39,657 nucleotides of DNA from a virus: positions 1 through 39,657 of IMG/VR virus record IMGVR_UViG_3300022200_000131, one strand, 5' to 3'. Position 1 is the stretch's first letter, and each line of letters begins with the position of its first letter. Of this stretch, positions 1 to 10,100 are shown piece after piece. Under the pieces are notes generated by a model. The model was not told where the DNA came from and made no database searches. It was given only the letters and a program-made list of their open reading frames with translations. The position numbers and the translations under genes are program-made.

Positions 1-2
1 TA

Positions 3-122
3 TCTCCATGTAAAAGTCTTTCAAATAGTGTACGAAAATTAGAAATGGCAAAAGAAGTCATTGATAGATTTTTAGAGAACCCAGTCACTGAAGATAAAGT
101 AGAATACATTAAATACCCATAA
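3..122 (+). CDS. C-terminal fragment of an unidentified protein (5' end outside window)
   Basis: An open frame runs from the window edge to a TAA at 120-122 and encodes 39 residues ending in EDKVEYIKYP. It lies one base before the start of the resolvase gene and in the same direction, so it is the end of the preceding gene in the early/metabolic operon. The fragment is helical-looking (VRKLEMAKEVIDRFLENP) with no recognisable catalytic motif. The true product cannot be named from this tail. That it is coding is supported by its position and by uninterrupted reading to the edge. Confidence 0.6.
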   Translation, partial: SPCKSLSNSVRKLEMAKEVIDRFLENPVTEDKVEYIKYP

Positions 123-123
123 G

Positions 124-561
124 ATGAAACTAAAAAAGAAACTTGGTCCAGTAAGGTCTAATAAAGTTAAGTACGATGGTATAGAATTTCTATCTGGATT
201 AGAGTGTTATATGTACAAAGCTTTAAAGGAAGCTGGAATAGAAGCTGAGTACGAGGGTAAAACATATGAGCTTATACCTTCTTTTTTCTTTGATGAAGAT
301 TCTTACGAAAGACAGGCAAACGGAAAGGGAGATATGATAAACAGAGGTCGTAAAAAAGTCCTTAAACTATCCTACACTCCAGACTTTGTAAGTAACAGGT
401 TTATAATAGAATGCAAAGGAAGGGCTAACGAGAGTTTCCCATTAAGGTGGAAATTGTTTAAGTATTATGCTAAACAAAACTTAAAAGGCGTAATATTGTA
501 TAAGCCTCAAAACCAAAAAGAGTGTGACATAGTTATAGAACTAATAAAAAAAATCAAATGA
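124..561 (+). CDS. T7 endonuclease I-like Holliday junction resolvase (PD-(D/E)XK nuclease)
   Basis: 145 aa. The sequence shows the signature of T7 endonuclease I (gp3): SGLE with E27, then YTPDF with D87, then IECKG with E96 and K98. These match the T7 catalytic set E20, D55, E65, K67 in order and in local wording (SGLE and YTPDF are identical in T7). The family cleaves branched DNA, such as Holliday junctions and replication forks, as a domain-swapped dimer. Between the first acid and YTPDF there is an insertion of roughly 30 residues (about 54-83) relative to T7. The T7 C-terminal region is shorter here. The related phage DUF1064 nuclease family is an alternative label with the same fold. 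It overlaps the next gene by 4 bases (ATGA), consistent with translational coupling. A role in resolving replication or packaging intermediates is inferred. Confidence 0.8.
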   Translation: MKLKKKLGPVRSNKVKYDGIEFLSGLECYMYKALKEAGIEAEYEGKTYELIPSFFFDEDSYERQANGKGDMINRGRKKVLKLSYTPDFVSNRFIIECKGRANESFPLRWKLFKYYAKQNLKGVILYKPQNQKECDIVIELIKKIK

Positions 562-767
562 AAACAATATTTGGAGTCAAAGTTCCATCCCTGTTTATTA
601 CAGATGCAGAGAGAACAATTGAAATTGCTTTTATGAATGAAGTAGCAGTATGGAAAAATCCATTGGCTCAATTATTACCAAATGATACGCCAGTTGTGGT
701 GATAGATGGTGATGATAAAGGGATAAAAACAATAGGTGACATAAAAAAAATAATTCAAAACCAATAA
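558..767 (+). CDS. Hypothetical protein, 69 aa
   Basis: A small protein whose start codon overlaps the stop of the resolvase gene (ATGA). No family recognised. The middle is a hydrophobic beta-strand-like stretch (DTPVVVIDGDDKG) and the C-terminus is lysine/isoleucine rich. Its place in a tight operon between the resolvase and the RNR genes supports it being real. No function can be assigned. Confidence 0.6.
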   Translation: MKTIFGVKVPSLFITDAERTIEIAFMNEVAVWKNPLAQLLPNDTPVVVIDGDDKGIKTIGDIKKIIQNQ

Positions 768-770
768 GTA

Positions 771-1007
771 ATGACAGGTAAGGCAATACTAGAGTTTGAC
801 CTCACTGATAATGATCAGAAATTATCGCACCTTCGAGCTGTTATGGCTGATAAATTATTCTTTGCTATACATGAGTATAGGAATGTTCTCAGGAATTACG
901 GTAAGGGAGATTTAACCGATGATGAGTACAAGGCATTTGAACACTTGCAGAGTAGGTTTTATCAGTGCATTGACGAAGAGACGATACACTTAATGGATAT
1001 GCTATGA
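771..1007 (+). CDS. Conserved small phage protein, 78 aa
   Basis: The protein opens with KAILEFDLTDNDQ. Similar openings (short acidic, E-F-D/N-L) occur in small proteins of unknown function near nucleotide-metabolism genes of many tailed phages; I recognise the style but not a named domain. The rest is mostly helical. It starts 3 bases after the upstream stop and its own stop overlaps the next start (ATGA at 1004-1007), so it belongs to the RNR operon. Function unknown. Confidence 0.65.
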   Translation: MTGKAILEFDLTDNDQKLSHLRAVMADKLFFAIHEYRNVLRNYGKGDLTDDEYKAFEHLQSRFYQCIDEETIHLMDML

Positions 1008-1168
1008 ATTGGGAAATAAGTGTAGGTCTGTACCCTGGATTTCTAATTGGTTTTAGAAATTACGTAACGGAAGAAGTAAATAAAAAGACGAACAAGTCTT
1101 TTATTAAAAGTACAGACACTGTTTATCTTCCATTTATATATATGTCGCTAATAATATACAGTAGTTAA
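1004..1168 (+). CDS. Conserved 54-aa phage protein (WEIS-GLYPGFLIGF type) before nrdB
   Basis: This short frame starts at an ATGA overlap with the 78-aa gene and ends one base before the nrdB ATG. It reads MNWEISVGLYPGFLIGFRNY and closes with a hydrophobic stretch ending LIIYSS. The N-terminal WEISxGLYPGxLxGxR pattern and the YLPFIY segment match a miniature protein I recognise from nucleotide-metabolism clusters of marine phages. No enzymatic function is known to me. Exact fit between its neighbours and the conserved wording make it a real gene. A role linked to RNR is only a guess from position. Confidence 0.75.
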   Translation: MNWEISVGLYPGFLIGFRNYVTEEVNKKTNKSFIKSTDTVYLPFIYMSLIIYSS

Positions 1169-1169
1169 T

Positions 1170-2141
1170 ATGGGATTATTTGATGAGAGAATAGAGTACA
1201 AACCTTTTGAGTACCCGGTGTACTACACGGAGGGATGGTTAAAGCAGGCTCAAGCATTTTGGTTGCACACAGAAATAAGTATGTCTGGAGATGTTAAAGA
1301 CTGGAATGAAAGATTAACAGTTTCTGAGAAGAACTTAGTTGGAAACATACTTCTTGGTTTCGCACAAACAGAGTGTGCTGTTTCTGATTATTGGACACAA
1401 AAAGTAGTGTCTTGGTTTCCGAAGCACGAGATACAACAAATGGCAATGATGTTTGGGTCGCAAGAGACTATACACGCTGTTGCATATTCGTACCTTAACG
1501 AGACATTAGGTCTTAATGATTTTAAAGCTTTTTTACATGAGGAGAATACGGCTCGAAGATTTAATAATCTTGTGGCTTACAACGGTAGCGATAGGGTCGG
1601 AATTGCTACGTCTTTGGCTATATTTAGTGCTTTCGCAGAAGGTGTTTCTTTGTATTCTGCTTTTGCTGTTCTTTATAGCTTCCAGCTACGTAACCTACTC
1701 AAAGGTATTGGGCAACAAATGAAGTGGAGTGTAAGGGACGAATCTCTTCATTCTAAGATGGGATGTATGCTATTCAATCAGATGTGTGATGAGCAAGAAG
1801 GTCTAAGGGAAGAGATCAAGGATAAGGTTAGTGAGGCTGCTAAAATAATGGTTGATCTAGAAGAGAAGTACATAGACAAAATGTTTGAGTACGGTGATTT
1901 AGAAAACCTTAAAAAGGAAGACCTTAAAAACTTCATAAGAAGAAGAACAAACGAGAAGTTAAATGAAATAGGGTACGGAAGTATATTTTACTACAATGAT
2001 GAATCCGCTAAAGAATTAGACTGGTTTTATCACCTGACTGGAGGACACACACATACAGATTTCTTTTCAGTAAGACCAACAGACTACAGTAAAGCAAACG
2101 AAGGAGAAGACTTTGAGAACATATGGGAACAATTAAATTAA
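1170..2141 (+). CDS. nrdB: Class I ribonucleotide reductase, small (radical-generating) subunit NrdB
   Basis: 323 aa, close to the usual 320-380. The di-metal site is complete: E68, E99 and H102 (ETIH), E157, E191 and H194 (ESLH). The spacings equal those of E. coli D84/E115/H118/E204/E238/H241. The first ligand is Glu instead of the usual Asp. A tyrosine (Y106) sits at the radical position corresponding to E. coli Y122, so this is not the Phe-bearing class Ic form. The C-terminal tail (ENIWEQLN) would dock on NrdA. The protein supplies the thiyl-generating radical for reduction of ribonucleoside diphosphates to deoxynucleotides. It lies in the order nrdB, 70-aa gene, nrdA, a reverse order compared with E. 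coli. Strong identification. Confidence 0.96.
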   Translation: MGLFDERIEYKPFEYPVYYTEGWLKQAQAFWLHTEISMSGDVKDWNERLTVSEKNLVGNILLGFAQTECAVSDYWTQKVVSWFPKHEIQQMAMMFGSQETIHAVAYSYLNETLGLNDFKAFLHEENTARRFNNLVAYNGSDRVGIATSLAIFSAFAEGVSLYSAFAVLYSFQLRNLLKGIGQQMKWSVRDESLHSKMGCMLFNQMCDEQEGLREEIKDKVSEAAKIMVDLEEKYIDKMFEYGDLENLKKEDLKNFIRRRTNEKLNEIGYGSIFYYNDESAKELDWFYHLTGGHTHTDFFSVRPTDYSKANEGEDFENIWEQLN

Positions 2142-2146
2142 ATAAA

Positions 2147-2359
2147 ATGAAAGAGAGTACAATTTTAAAAACGATTAAGAAAGTAGAATCACTAACAAGG
2201 CTAGTTGAGTACCTACTTAATGAAATGCAACAAACAAAGCAGATTGCTGTAGGAACACTAGAGCTAGTAAAGATGATGCCGCAGTATAACGAAGCGCTTG
2301 AGTCTTTAAAGAACAAAAACCTAGAGGAAATTAAAAAAAGAAAAGAAGATGCAGAGTAG
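2147..2359 (+). CDS. 70-aa helical protein between nrdB and nrdA
   Basis: An upstream in-frame ATG at 2123 lies inside nrdB. The ATG at 2147, 5 bases after the nrdB stop, is a more economical start and gives a 70-residue protein starting MKESTILKTIKKVESLTRLV. It is entirely helical in appearance, with heptad-like Leu/Ile spacing and a charged C-terminus. Its stop overlaps the nrdA start by 11 bases. No domain recognised. Its position between the two RNR subunits suggests it may act with them, but this is inference. Confidence 0.7.
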   Translation: MKESTILKTIKKVESLTRLVEYLLNEMQQTKQIAVGTLELVKMMPQYNEALESLKNKNLEEIKKRKEDAE

Positions 2360-4070
2360 TGATTGGGTAAAAGGAGTTGACTATCCTGAGTGGGCAGACT
2401 CAGACGTGTACAAGAAAACAATACAGGGTGGTTACTTATTAAACAATGAAACACCAAGAGATGCCTACTGGAGAGTATCTAATACTGTTGCAGCTCATTT
2501 AGACCGTCCTGAGATGGCTAAAACTTTCTTTGAGTACATATGGAAGGGTTGGTTGTGTTTAGCGTCTCCTGTGCTTTCTAATACAGGCACGTCAAGAGGA
2601 TTGCCTATTAGTTGTTTCGGTATTGATGTTGCTGATTCAATCGCTGATATTGGAGGTAAGAATCTTGAGATGATGCTGCTTGCAAAACATGGCGGTGGTG
2701 TTGGTGTTGGTATTAACCAAATCAGACCAGCTGGTGCTAACATAAAAGGGAATGGAACATCTGACGGTGTAGTTCCCTTCTGTAAAATATATGACTCATC
2801 TATCCTAGCTACAAATCAAGGGTCTGTAAGAAGAGGTGCTGCAAGTGTAAATCTAAACATAGAGCATGATGACTTTGAGAATTGGCTTGAGATTAGAGAG
2901 CCTAGAGGTGATGTAAACAGACAGTCTCTTAACCTGCACCAGTGTGCTGTAGTTGGAGATAAGTTCATGCGAAAGCTATTAGACGGTGATACCGAAGCTA
3001 GAACAAAATGGAGTAAGCTACTTCAAAAGCGTAAAGCTACTGGAGAGCCGTACATCATGTTCAAGGGCAATGTGAACAAACATAATCCAGAGCAGTATAA
3101 GAAGCTTGGATTGAAGGTTCATATGACAAACATATGTTCTGAAATTGTCTTACACACAGATGAGAACCACAGCTTTGTTTGTTGTTTGTCTAGTCTTAAT
3201 TTAGCTAAGTACGATGAGTGGAAAGACACAAATGTTATTTACGACTCTATATGGTTTCTTGACGGAGTTCTTGAAGAGTTTATTCAAAAAGCAAAAGGTA
3301 AGATTGGGCTTGAAAACTCCGTGCGTTCTGCTGAGAAAGGACGTGCCTTGGGACTGGGCGTACTTGGATGGCACACTTACCTTCAAGAGAAAGGATTACC
3401 TTTCGAAGGTTTACTATCGCAGTATGAGACTCGTAGAATCTTTAGTCAAATCAAGATTGAAACAGAGAGAGCAAGCATGGCTCTTGCAGAAGCTTTCGGA
3501 GAGCCGCTTTGGTGTGTTGGTACAGGAATGCGAAACACGCATCTTCGTGCTGTTGCTCCTACCGTTTCTAATTCGAAACTTAGTGGTAATGTTAGTTCTG
3601 GTATTGAGCCTTGGGCAGCTAATGTTTTTACAGAGCAGTCACTTAAGGGAACGTTTATTAGAAAAAATCCTACACTAGAAAGGGTTTTGAGTGAAAATAA
3701 TCTGAACACAGATCGTATTTGGAATAAGATTCTTTCTGATGGTGGTTCTGTGCAAGACATAGATGAGCTGGAAGATGTTTTGGTTGGTCCTAATATGTTC
3801 CCGGCCAAAGCAGTATTCAAAACCTTTAAGGAGATAAATCAGTTAGAGGTTGTTAATCAAGCTGGTATACGCCAACAGTATATAGACCAAAGCGTCAGTC
3901 TTAATCTTGCTTTTCCTTCTACGGTTGATCCTAAGTTTATAAACAGGGTACACATGGACGCTTGGAAAAAGGGAATCAAGACTCTTTACTATGTAAGAAC
4001 TGAGTCTGTGCTAAGGGGAGATATAGCTTCGATGGCTACTGATACCAACTGCTTAAGCTGTGATGGATAA
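2349..4070 (+). CDS. nrdA: Class I ribonucleotide reductase, large (catalytic) subunit NrdA, short form without ATP cone
   Basis: 573 aa against about 760 in E. coli. Catalytic residues are visible: C89 (ISCFG; E. coli C225), N261-x-C263-x-E265 (NICSE; N437/C439/E441), C278 (VCCLSSLNL; C462), Y547-Y548 (TLYYVRT; Y730/Y731) and a C-terminal CLSC (C568, C571) for re-reduction. The protein starts almost directly in the catalytic barrel region. The N-terminal ATP-cone that carries dATP feedback inhibition is absent, as in some phage RNRs. It would therefore probably keep making dNTPs when the host enzyme is inhibited (inference). It is the last gene of the plus-strand operon and is followed by a terminator. 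Confidence 0.96.
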   Translation: MQSSDWVKGVDYPEWADSDVYKKTIQGGYLLNNETPRDAYWRVSNTVAAHLDRPEMAKTFFEYIWKGWLCLASPVLSNTGTSRGLPISCFGIDVADSIADIGGKNLEMMLLAKHGGGVGVGINQIRPAGANIKGNGTSDGVVPFCKIYDSSILATNQGSVRRGAASVNLNIEHDDFENWLEIREPRGDVNRQSLNLHQCAVVGDKFMRKLLDGDTEARTKWSKLLQKRKATGEPYIMFKGNVNKHNPEQYKKLGLKVHMTNICSEIVLHTDENHSFVCCLSSLNLAKYDEWKDTNVIYDSIWFLDGVLEEFIQKAKGKIGLENSVRSAEKGRALGLGVLGWHTYLQEKGLPFEGLLSQYETRRIFSQIKIETERASMALAEAFGEPLWCVGTGMRNTHLRAVAPTVSNSKLSGNVSSGIEPWAANVFTEQSLKGTFIRKNPTLERVLSENNLNTDRIWNKILSDGGSVQDIDELEDVLVGPNMFPAKAVFKTFKEINQLEVVNQAGIRQQYIDQSVSLNLAFPSTVDPKFINRVHMDAWKKGIKTLYYVRTESVLRGDIASMATDTNCLSCDG

Positions 4071-4184
4071 TTATTTTTTAATTATGCTATACAGGTTTAA
4101 TATGTTTTTATATATTCGCACCTGATTTGGTTTTATTGGTTCAATAAAAAAGGGAGATATCTTAATTGATACCTCCCTTTTTCT
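4071..4184. other. Convergent intergenic region between metabolic and structural operons
   Basis: 114 bases between the nrdA stop and the stop of the 2847-aa gene on the opposite strand. No ORF is seen. It holds an 8-bp AT hairpin (TTTTATTG at 4131-4138 with CAATAAAA at 4142-4149) and the stronger bidirectional terminator annotated separately. Confidence 0.7.
4146..4182. terminator. Bidirectional rho-independent terminator
   Basis: An inverted repeat, GGGAGATATC at 4152-4161 and GATACCTCCC at 4168-4177, forms a 10-bp stem with one A-C mismatch and a 6-base loop. It is preceded by six A (4146-4151) and followed by five T (4178-4182), so it has a U-tract in both transcripts. It sits exactly where the plus-strand RNR operon meets the minus-strand structural operon, which fits termination of both. 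Confidence 0.85.
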
Positions 4185-7100
4185 TTATCTACTAGGACGA
4201 TCCGCTCGTTCAGCTCGTTCAGGACGCTCCGCTCGCTCTGATCTTTGAGGTCTTTCAGAAGAAGTTGTCTTCTCTTTTTTAGCGTCATTAATTCCTTGGA
4301 ATAAATACTTCAGATATATTTTTCTCAAGTCCTTGTATCCAGGTATAACTCCCGTCTCTCCAGCTAACTCAAATGGTATTCTTTCAAATAACTCATCCTT
4401 ATTCTTCTGAATGGTCTCTTCGTTTTTTCCTGTCTGAACTCTTGTAGAAAGCTCACTAGCTCTTAACGCTGTTTTCACTACAGGTGTAAAAGAACCTAAA
4501 GAAGAAACAATTAAATTAAGAAACGCATTATCCTGTGGGTCTGGATTCAAAGCTATTTTTGAAAATACAACACTGTCTTTATACGGATTATATTCACCCT
4601 CTCTTGTTATTCCTTCGCCATACAGCTCATTTAGCCATTCTATCCCATAGTTTACTGGCATCTGCGCAAAGTTACCTAAGTTTCTACCAAAAGCTAGTGT
4701 GGCTATACCTCCCAAGATGTTTCTTGTTATGTCTGTGCTTGGATTTATCTCATCTTCATCATCGTCTATTCCTAGCATTGAAAATATTAAGCTAAAGACA
4801 GTCTCCATTGCCATTTTATACATTGACATTCTAACCACAGTTCCAGTTAGAAGCATTGCTCCCTGCATTCTTGTTATCTCGCCCTTGCCAAATAGGTTTT
4901 GAACACCTTTTAAAGCTGAATAGTATTCAAAGATTCTAAACCTACTCATGTACACGTTCATGGTTTGGTACGCTCTTTTTATCATAGAAGCGTCTGGGTC
5001 AGCCAAATTCTTAGGTATAGAGTCAAAAGGGTTGTTTGACGCAGCATTGTCGATTACAGCTGAGTCAGCAGCGGCAGACGACTGGTCTATAGCTTCGGCA
5101 AATCTTTCTCGATAAGCCTCGTCATTTGCCATTTTTTCCCAATTTAACTTCTGCCCTGTTAATTTCTTAAACTCTTGACTGAACACACCAATAAACAAAG
5201 GTCTAGCTATTAATGTATCTGGCTTTGATATAAGTCCTTCGTTGAATTTAATAGCAAAATCAAATGGGATTTTAGCAGCTGCAAATACAGTTTTTGCATT
5301 GGCCGAGAACTCACTAGTCATCTCTTCGTTAGAGAACAGCTTTGATTTTTCAAACAACCTAGACTCAACGCTTGATGAGCTTTCTAGGTCAGCGTTCCCA
5401 GTGATTCTAGAACCCTGTGTTGTATTTGTAAACCTAAGTGCCGCATCAATTATTTCTGAGCTTTCGCTAAACATAATTTTCTCTCCATTAACAAAAGCTG
5501 CTGGATTCAAGAACATAGCGTGTGTCGCATTTGTTGTTAGCTCGACTACAGATTTAACTGGTCCAGCTAATTGAGATAAGTATCCAGCCTTACCAAACCA
5601 AGCCAATCCCTTTTCAATAACAGCGCTATTTCTAACATTAGCCTGGAACTCATTTCTAATAATAGTGTCGTAAACATCCTCCAACGAAGAAACAAGGTCT
5701 TTAGAGAACTTAGTTTCAGCTTTTTTAGATAAGCTACTAAACGACACCTTTGCAGACTTAACGACTGGGTACATATAGTAGCTATTTATAGCTTTTCTCG
5801 ATGCTGCGTAAGCGTTTGATACCGGGTCAAATGATACTGAGTGAGTCTTGCCAGTACGTTGTATTAAAGCCTTGCTTTTTATTGATGGGTTTTTAAATGT
5901 TTCAAACAAATCATTGAAGTCATCACTTACTTGGTCAGTCTGCTTTGAGGATTTTGGTAAGTGTACGTAGTTCTCTCTTAAGATAAATGGCAATCCCTGA
6001 GCTGTTGCATCAACCGTTGCCTTATCTTGGATGCTGTTATAAACTTTATCTATAAGTCTTAACGCTTTAACTTCTTTTTCAGTTAAACTATCGAAAATAC
6101 TTTTAGCGTCTATCTGCCCATCAACTAAGAACTCATCTCTTATTTTTTCTAAAGCCTTGATTTCCTTATCGCTAAGAAGCGTGTCCTTGTCTTTAATTGA
6201 TGCGTTAATCCAATCAATAGCTGGGTTTACCTCTTTATTGCCTTTGTTGCTATCAAATTCTCTTTGTATTTGATAGATCATAATCTTGGCTTTCTGAATA
6301 AACCTTTCATTTTGGTTGAATGACAAAAGATTGTTTGCTGCTTTTAAGTTTGTTTCAGCTACTTTTAAATCATCTTGAGCTTTTGATAGAGCAACAGAAG
6401 AAGGTCTGAACAAAGACTCGTACAACGATGTGGCTTTAAACTTCTTAGCACCGTCCTTCATTTCCTTTTCAACATCGAATAGTTGTTCAAGATTCTTTAA
6501 TGGACTTGCCGAAATTCTATCAGCAACAGCTGTAGACTTATTTTTTCTTGACTTAAATGTATTTGTTGCTCCAGTTTTTATTCTGCTGTATACCTTATCT
6601 ATTACGCCAGATTCTTTTATCTCTAGAAGAGGAACTTTGTTTGCAGCTCTGTGACCATCAATCTTTATAATTCCTTGAACTAAACTAGGTGTCACAAATC
6701 CAGCTCTCATCATTTCGATGCCTCTTACAGTTAACTTAGCATCTCTAACGCTTAAATCTCTAAGGTCTTCTACTGTTATTTTGTTAGCCTTATCAACGTA
6801 CACCTTCTCCCCAGACATTAAAGAGATAAATGAAGACTGGGCTTTAGCCATAGCTTCAATAAAATCACTCTCTATTACCTTACGATTTTCAGACTCAATC
6901 ATTGATTTGTATTCAGCTAATTCCTCGTCTGTATATCCCTCCATAGGATCAACTATAGACGATTCATTTAGAATCACACTAAATCTAGTTATGATGTCAT
7001 GCTCCTCCTTTGTAAGGATATCATCCTTTAACATTTTTGCTAGATTTGATCGTATGCTCTTGCTAGGATCTATTAAGTCATTTATAAGCGTAGCGATATT

Positions 7101-10100
7101 GTTAGCCTTTACTGAGTCTCTAGAGTAAGAAGTTATGATGTAATTTATATTTTTACTAAATTCCTCCCTGGTTGAATTATCATACTTTTTGTTTACATTC
7201 AATAAATCACTTATGATGCTGTCATACCTAGCTAAAGCATCGTCTGATAAATACTTTGGGTCTATTCTTATAGCGGTTATAAGAGAATTTTGTAGTTCCT
7301 TCAAAGCTCCTATCTTGGCTATATTTTTAATTGCATTAGCCCTTGCTTTGTATCTATTGTTTCTAGCTACTCTTGTCTCATCATTAGCTATAGCGTCACC
7401 AACGTTGTCAAGCATCTTCTGCATATTTCCAACTGTGGTATTCTTTAGGTTTGTGATAACCTTATTTACAGTTGTTTTAGAAAACTGACTTAAACTTGAA
7501 TCCTTTAACAATACCCTAAGCTCTGCTGCAACTACCTTTCTAGCCTCGTTATTATCAGTAAGCTTAGATATTTTATTCTTAAGGTTTTTTATAAGTTTTA
7601 CATTAACCGCGTCTTTTTCAATTACTGATGTAGGTGCGGCTTTTGATTTTGGAAATGCTTTATTTATAGCAGAGTCACTGTAACCCTCTTCTTTAAGGAA
7701 TTCTATTAAATCTTTGTTAGATATTCCTTCCTCCTTTGCAAAGTCTATTATATTTTGTATAGAAGGCTTGCCTTTTGAAAATTTAACCCCAACTGACTTA
7801 ATTTGTTTCTCTGTTATTTCTTTGCCTGATAGGATAGCTGCTAACGAATTATCTACAAAATCCTCTAAGCTCATGTTTTGAATCTCTTTTGGGGACATCC
7901 CTTCAAAACCATTAACCTTAGACTTAAGATAAGAAAACACAGCATTTAACCAATTTTTAAATTTTGAGTTTTTACCTGCTTCAATTATTGTTTCACCTCT
8001 GTTAGCAATCGCTTCAGCCATTGCTTCTTGCCTTGCTAATATAGTGTCTCCAAACTCTTCTATTTTTCTTTTAAGTAGCTCTGTACCCTCTAATAACTTA
8101 TATCCTTTTTCAAGCAATTCTGGATTATTCTCTTCCAAAAATGACATCCACACGTGTGAAAATTCGTGTAGTGGGGTGTTCAAACTTAACTTATCTGGAT
8201 TAAGGTATACCCTTCCGTCACTAGTAAATCCGTAGACTACCTCCCCGTCTTTTACAAACTTTTTAACGTTTGGTGAATCTAAAGCCTTGTCAAACTCTTT
8301 TTTAGTATCTACAACAGTTACGCTAGGAAAAGATAATTTTAAAAGACCCAGTAATTTGTTAAGGTCACTTAGCTTATCATTTATTTTCGCTCCTCTAAGA
8401 GCTTTAATTGCTGCTATCTGTCCAGACGCAGCAACAGCTTGCCCCACAACTTTTCTTACAGAAGGCATTACACCTCCAACCGCTGGCTTATTCATTGCAA
8501 ATATCCTAGCGTAAACCTCTGGGAAAACGTCTGCAACGTGTACAGGTGACTCTAGTACCCCAAGCATTTGGCCTTTAACTCCGTCAGGGTAGTTTCTATG
8601 GTTTGGTTTTGTAAGCTGAGGGTTTAATACATCAATAGAGGTAATGCCAATTATATGCTCCTCTGGGATATTATTTGTTGCTTCTTCTTTTAGTATGTTA
8701 TTAAGTGTCTGTGTGTGGATATACTTATTGTACTCTTTACCCTTGTTGCCTAATAGCGCAAAAGCAGATTTTTTAGATGGCCTTCCCTTAGTTGGGTCTG
8801 TGTCTTTACCTACACCTCCTGTAAATAATAAGTCTGACACTTGTCTTCTATCTCCAATAGGCGACAACTTATTTAAGTTATCGAGTAGTTCATCTATTGT
8901 GGTAAAGTTATTATCCTTAATAAATTGAATAACATTATTTTCTGAGTATACCTTATTTCTCAAATCAAGTTCCTCAGACTTTGTTAGCGGCTTTAAGCCT
9001 TTCTTTTTTCTGTTTTTATTTTCTTTAGTAATAATACTACTAGTAGAGTATATAAAATCTTTTATGTCCTCCTTCAAACCAATCAAAGAGTTTCTCCTTT
9101 CTTCCTCTGAGAAGTGAGTCTTTATGTTGTCTGCCGCCAGTCTAAATAGTGCTTCGTTAGTCAGTATAGACTCTTGCCCCATCTTAACTATTGCTACAGG
9201 AATATGTCCGTAAGGTAGATTCTTCTCTTTCCACAACCTGTCAAAAAGCTCAGTATTGTTTCTGTAGACTTCCTGCGCATTATTAAGCATTTCTGCTGCT
9301 TTATCCTCAGCAGTGTTTGCCCAAGCATTATTCTCATTACCTTCAGTCAAAGCAAACCCTAAGCCTCCATTTAAGTCTATGGTATTGCCTGTTAGTGGGT
9401 TTTCCTTTGCGCCAGAAGATAGTTGGTCAGATATAGTAAAGATAAAAGGTATGCCATTAAAGTCAGATATGTTTTTTATTACGCCTCCGTTCCAAAGACT
9501 CTTTAATTTATTCCCAAACCTTTGTACTAAACTACCAATGTTGATTTTTTCATTTGTAGTTAGATTAGATGGAGCATCAAAATTTGCTACTTCTTCTGGT
9601 AGGTTATCCATTTCATCTTGTACCTCCTCTTTGTTTGAGGTGTCAATAGTATCCCCTTGCTCTCCCTTTTTAAATTTAGGAGAAGTTGTGCCAAATTTTT
9701 CTCTTAGTTTTTCCTTATCTGTTTTAGAAGCTTGTTTAGGTTCTGATTTAGGCTTAGTATTAACAGCGACCTTCTTCTCAGATGGAGCTTTCTTAACCTC
9801 AACTTGTTCTTCTCCAACAAACTCTAAATAAGTCTCGTTAAATGTCTCTTCGTCAAATTGTTGCTGTATAACCTTCTCTTCAGATACAGCTACGGCTATT
9901 TCTGGAGACTTTATTGTTATTTGGTTTCCCTCTTTAGTTTTAAAAGTAACACTAGTCGGATTACCTTCTTTGTCAAGGTTTACTACACCGTCATTAAAAG
10001 CTTTCGATGTTTCACCTAAGACTACTTTTTGCTGAAGGGTATCAGTTTGAGACACCTTTCTTTCATCTCCTTCCACCACAGTTGGATTAGCACTTTCAAG

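Noticed and set aside
3201-3820. Open frames on the opposite strand or other frames within nrdA
   Set aside because: They lie wholly inside a strongly supported enzyme gene and encode low-complexity Leu/Ser/Phe-rich sequence typical of shadow frames.
9313-9831. 172-aa plus-strand open frame inside the giant gene
   Set aside because: Leu/Ser/Phe-rich antisense shadow of a charged minus-strand protein; no motif and no operon context.
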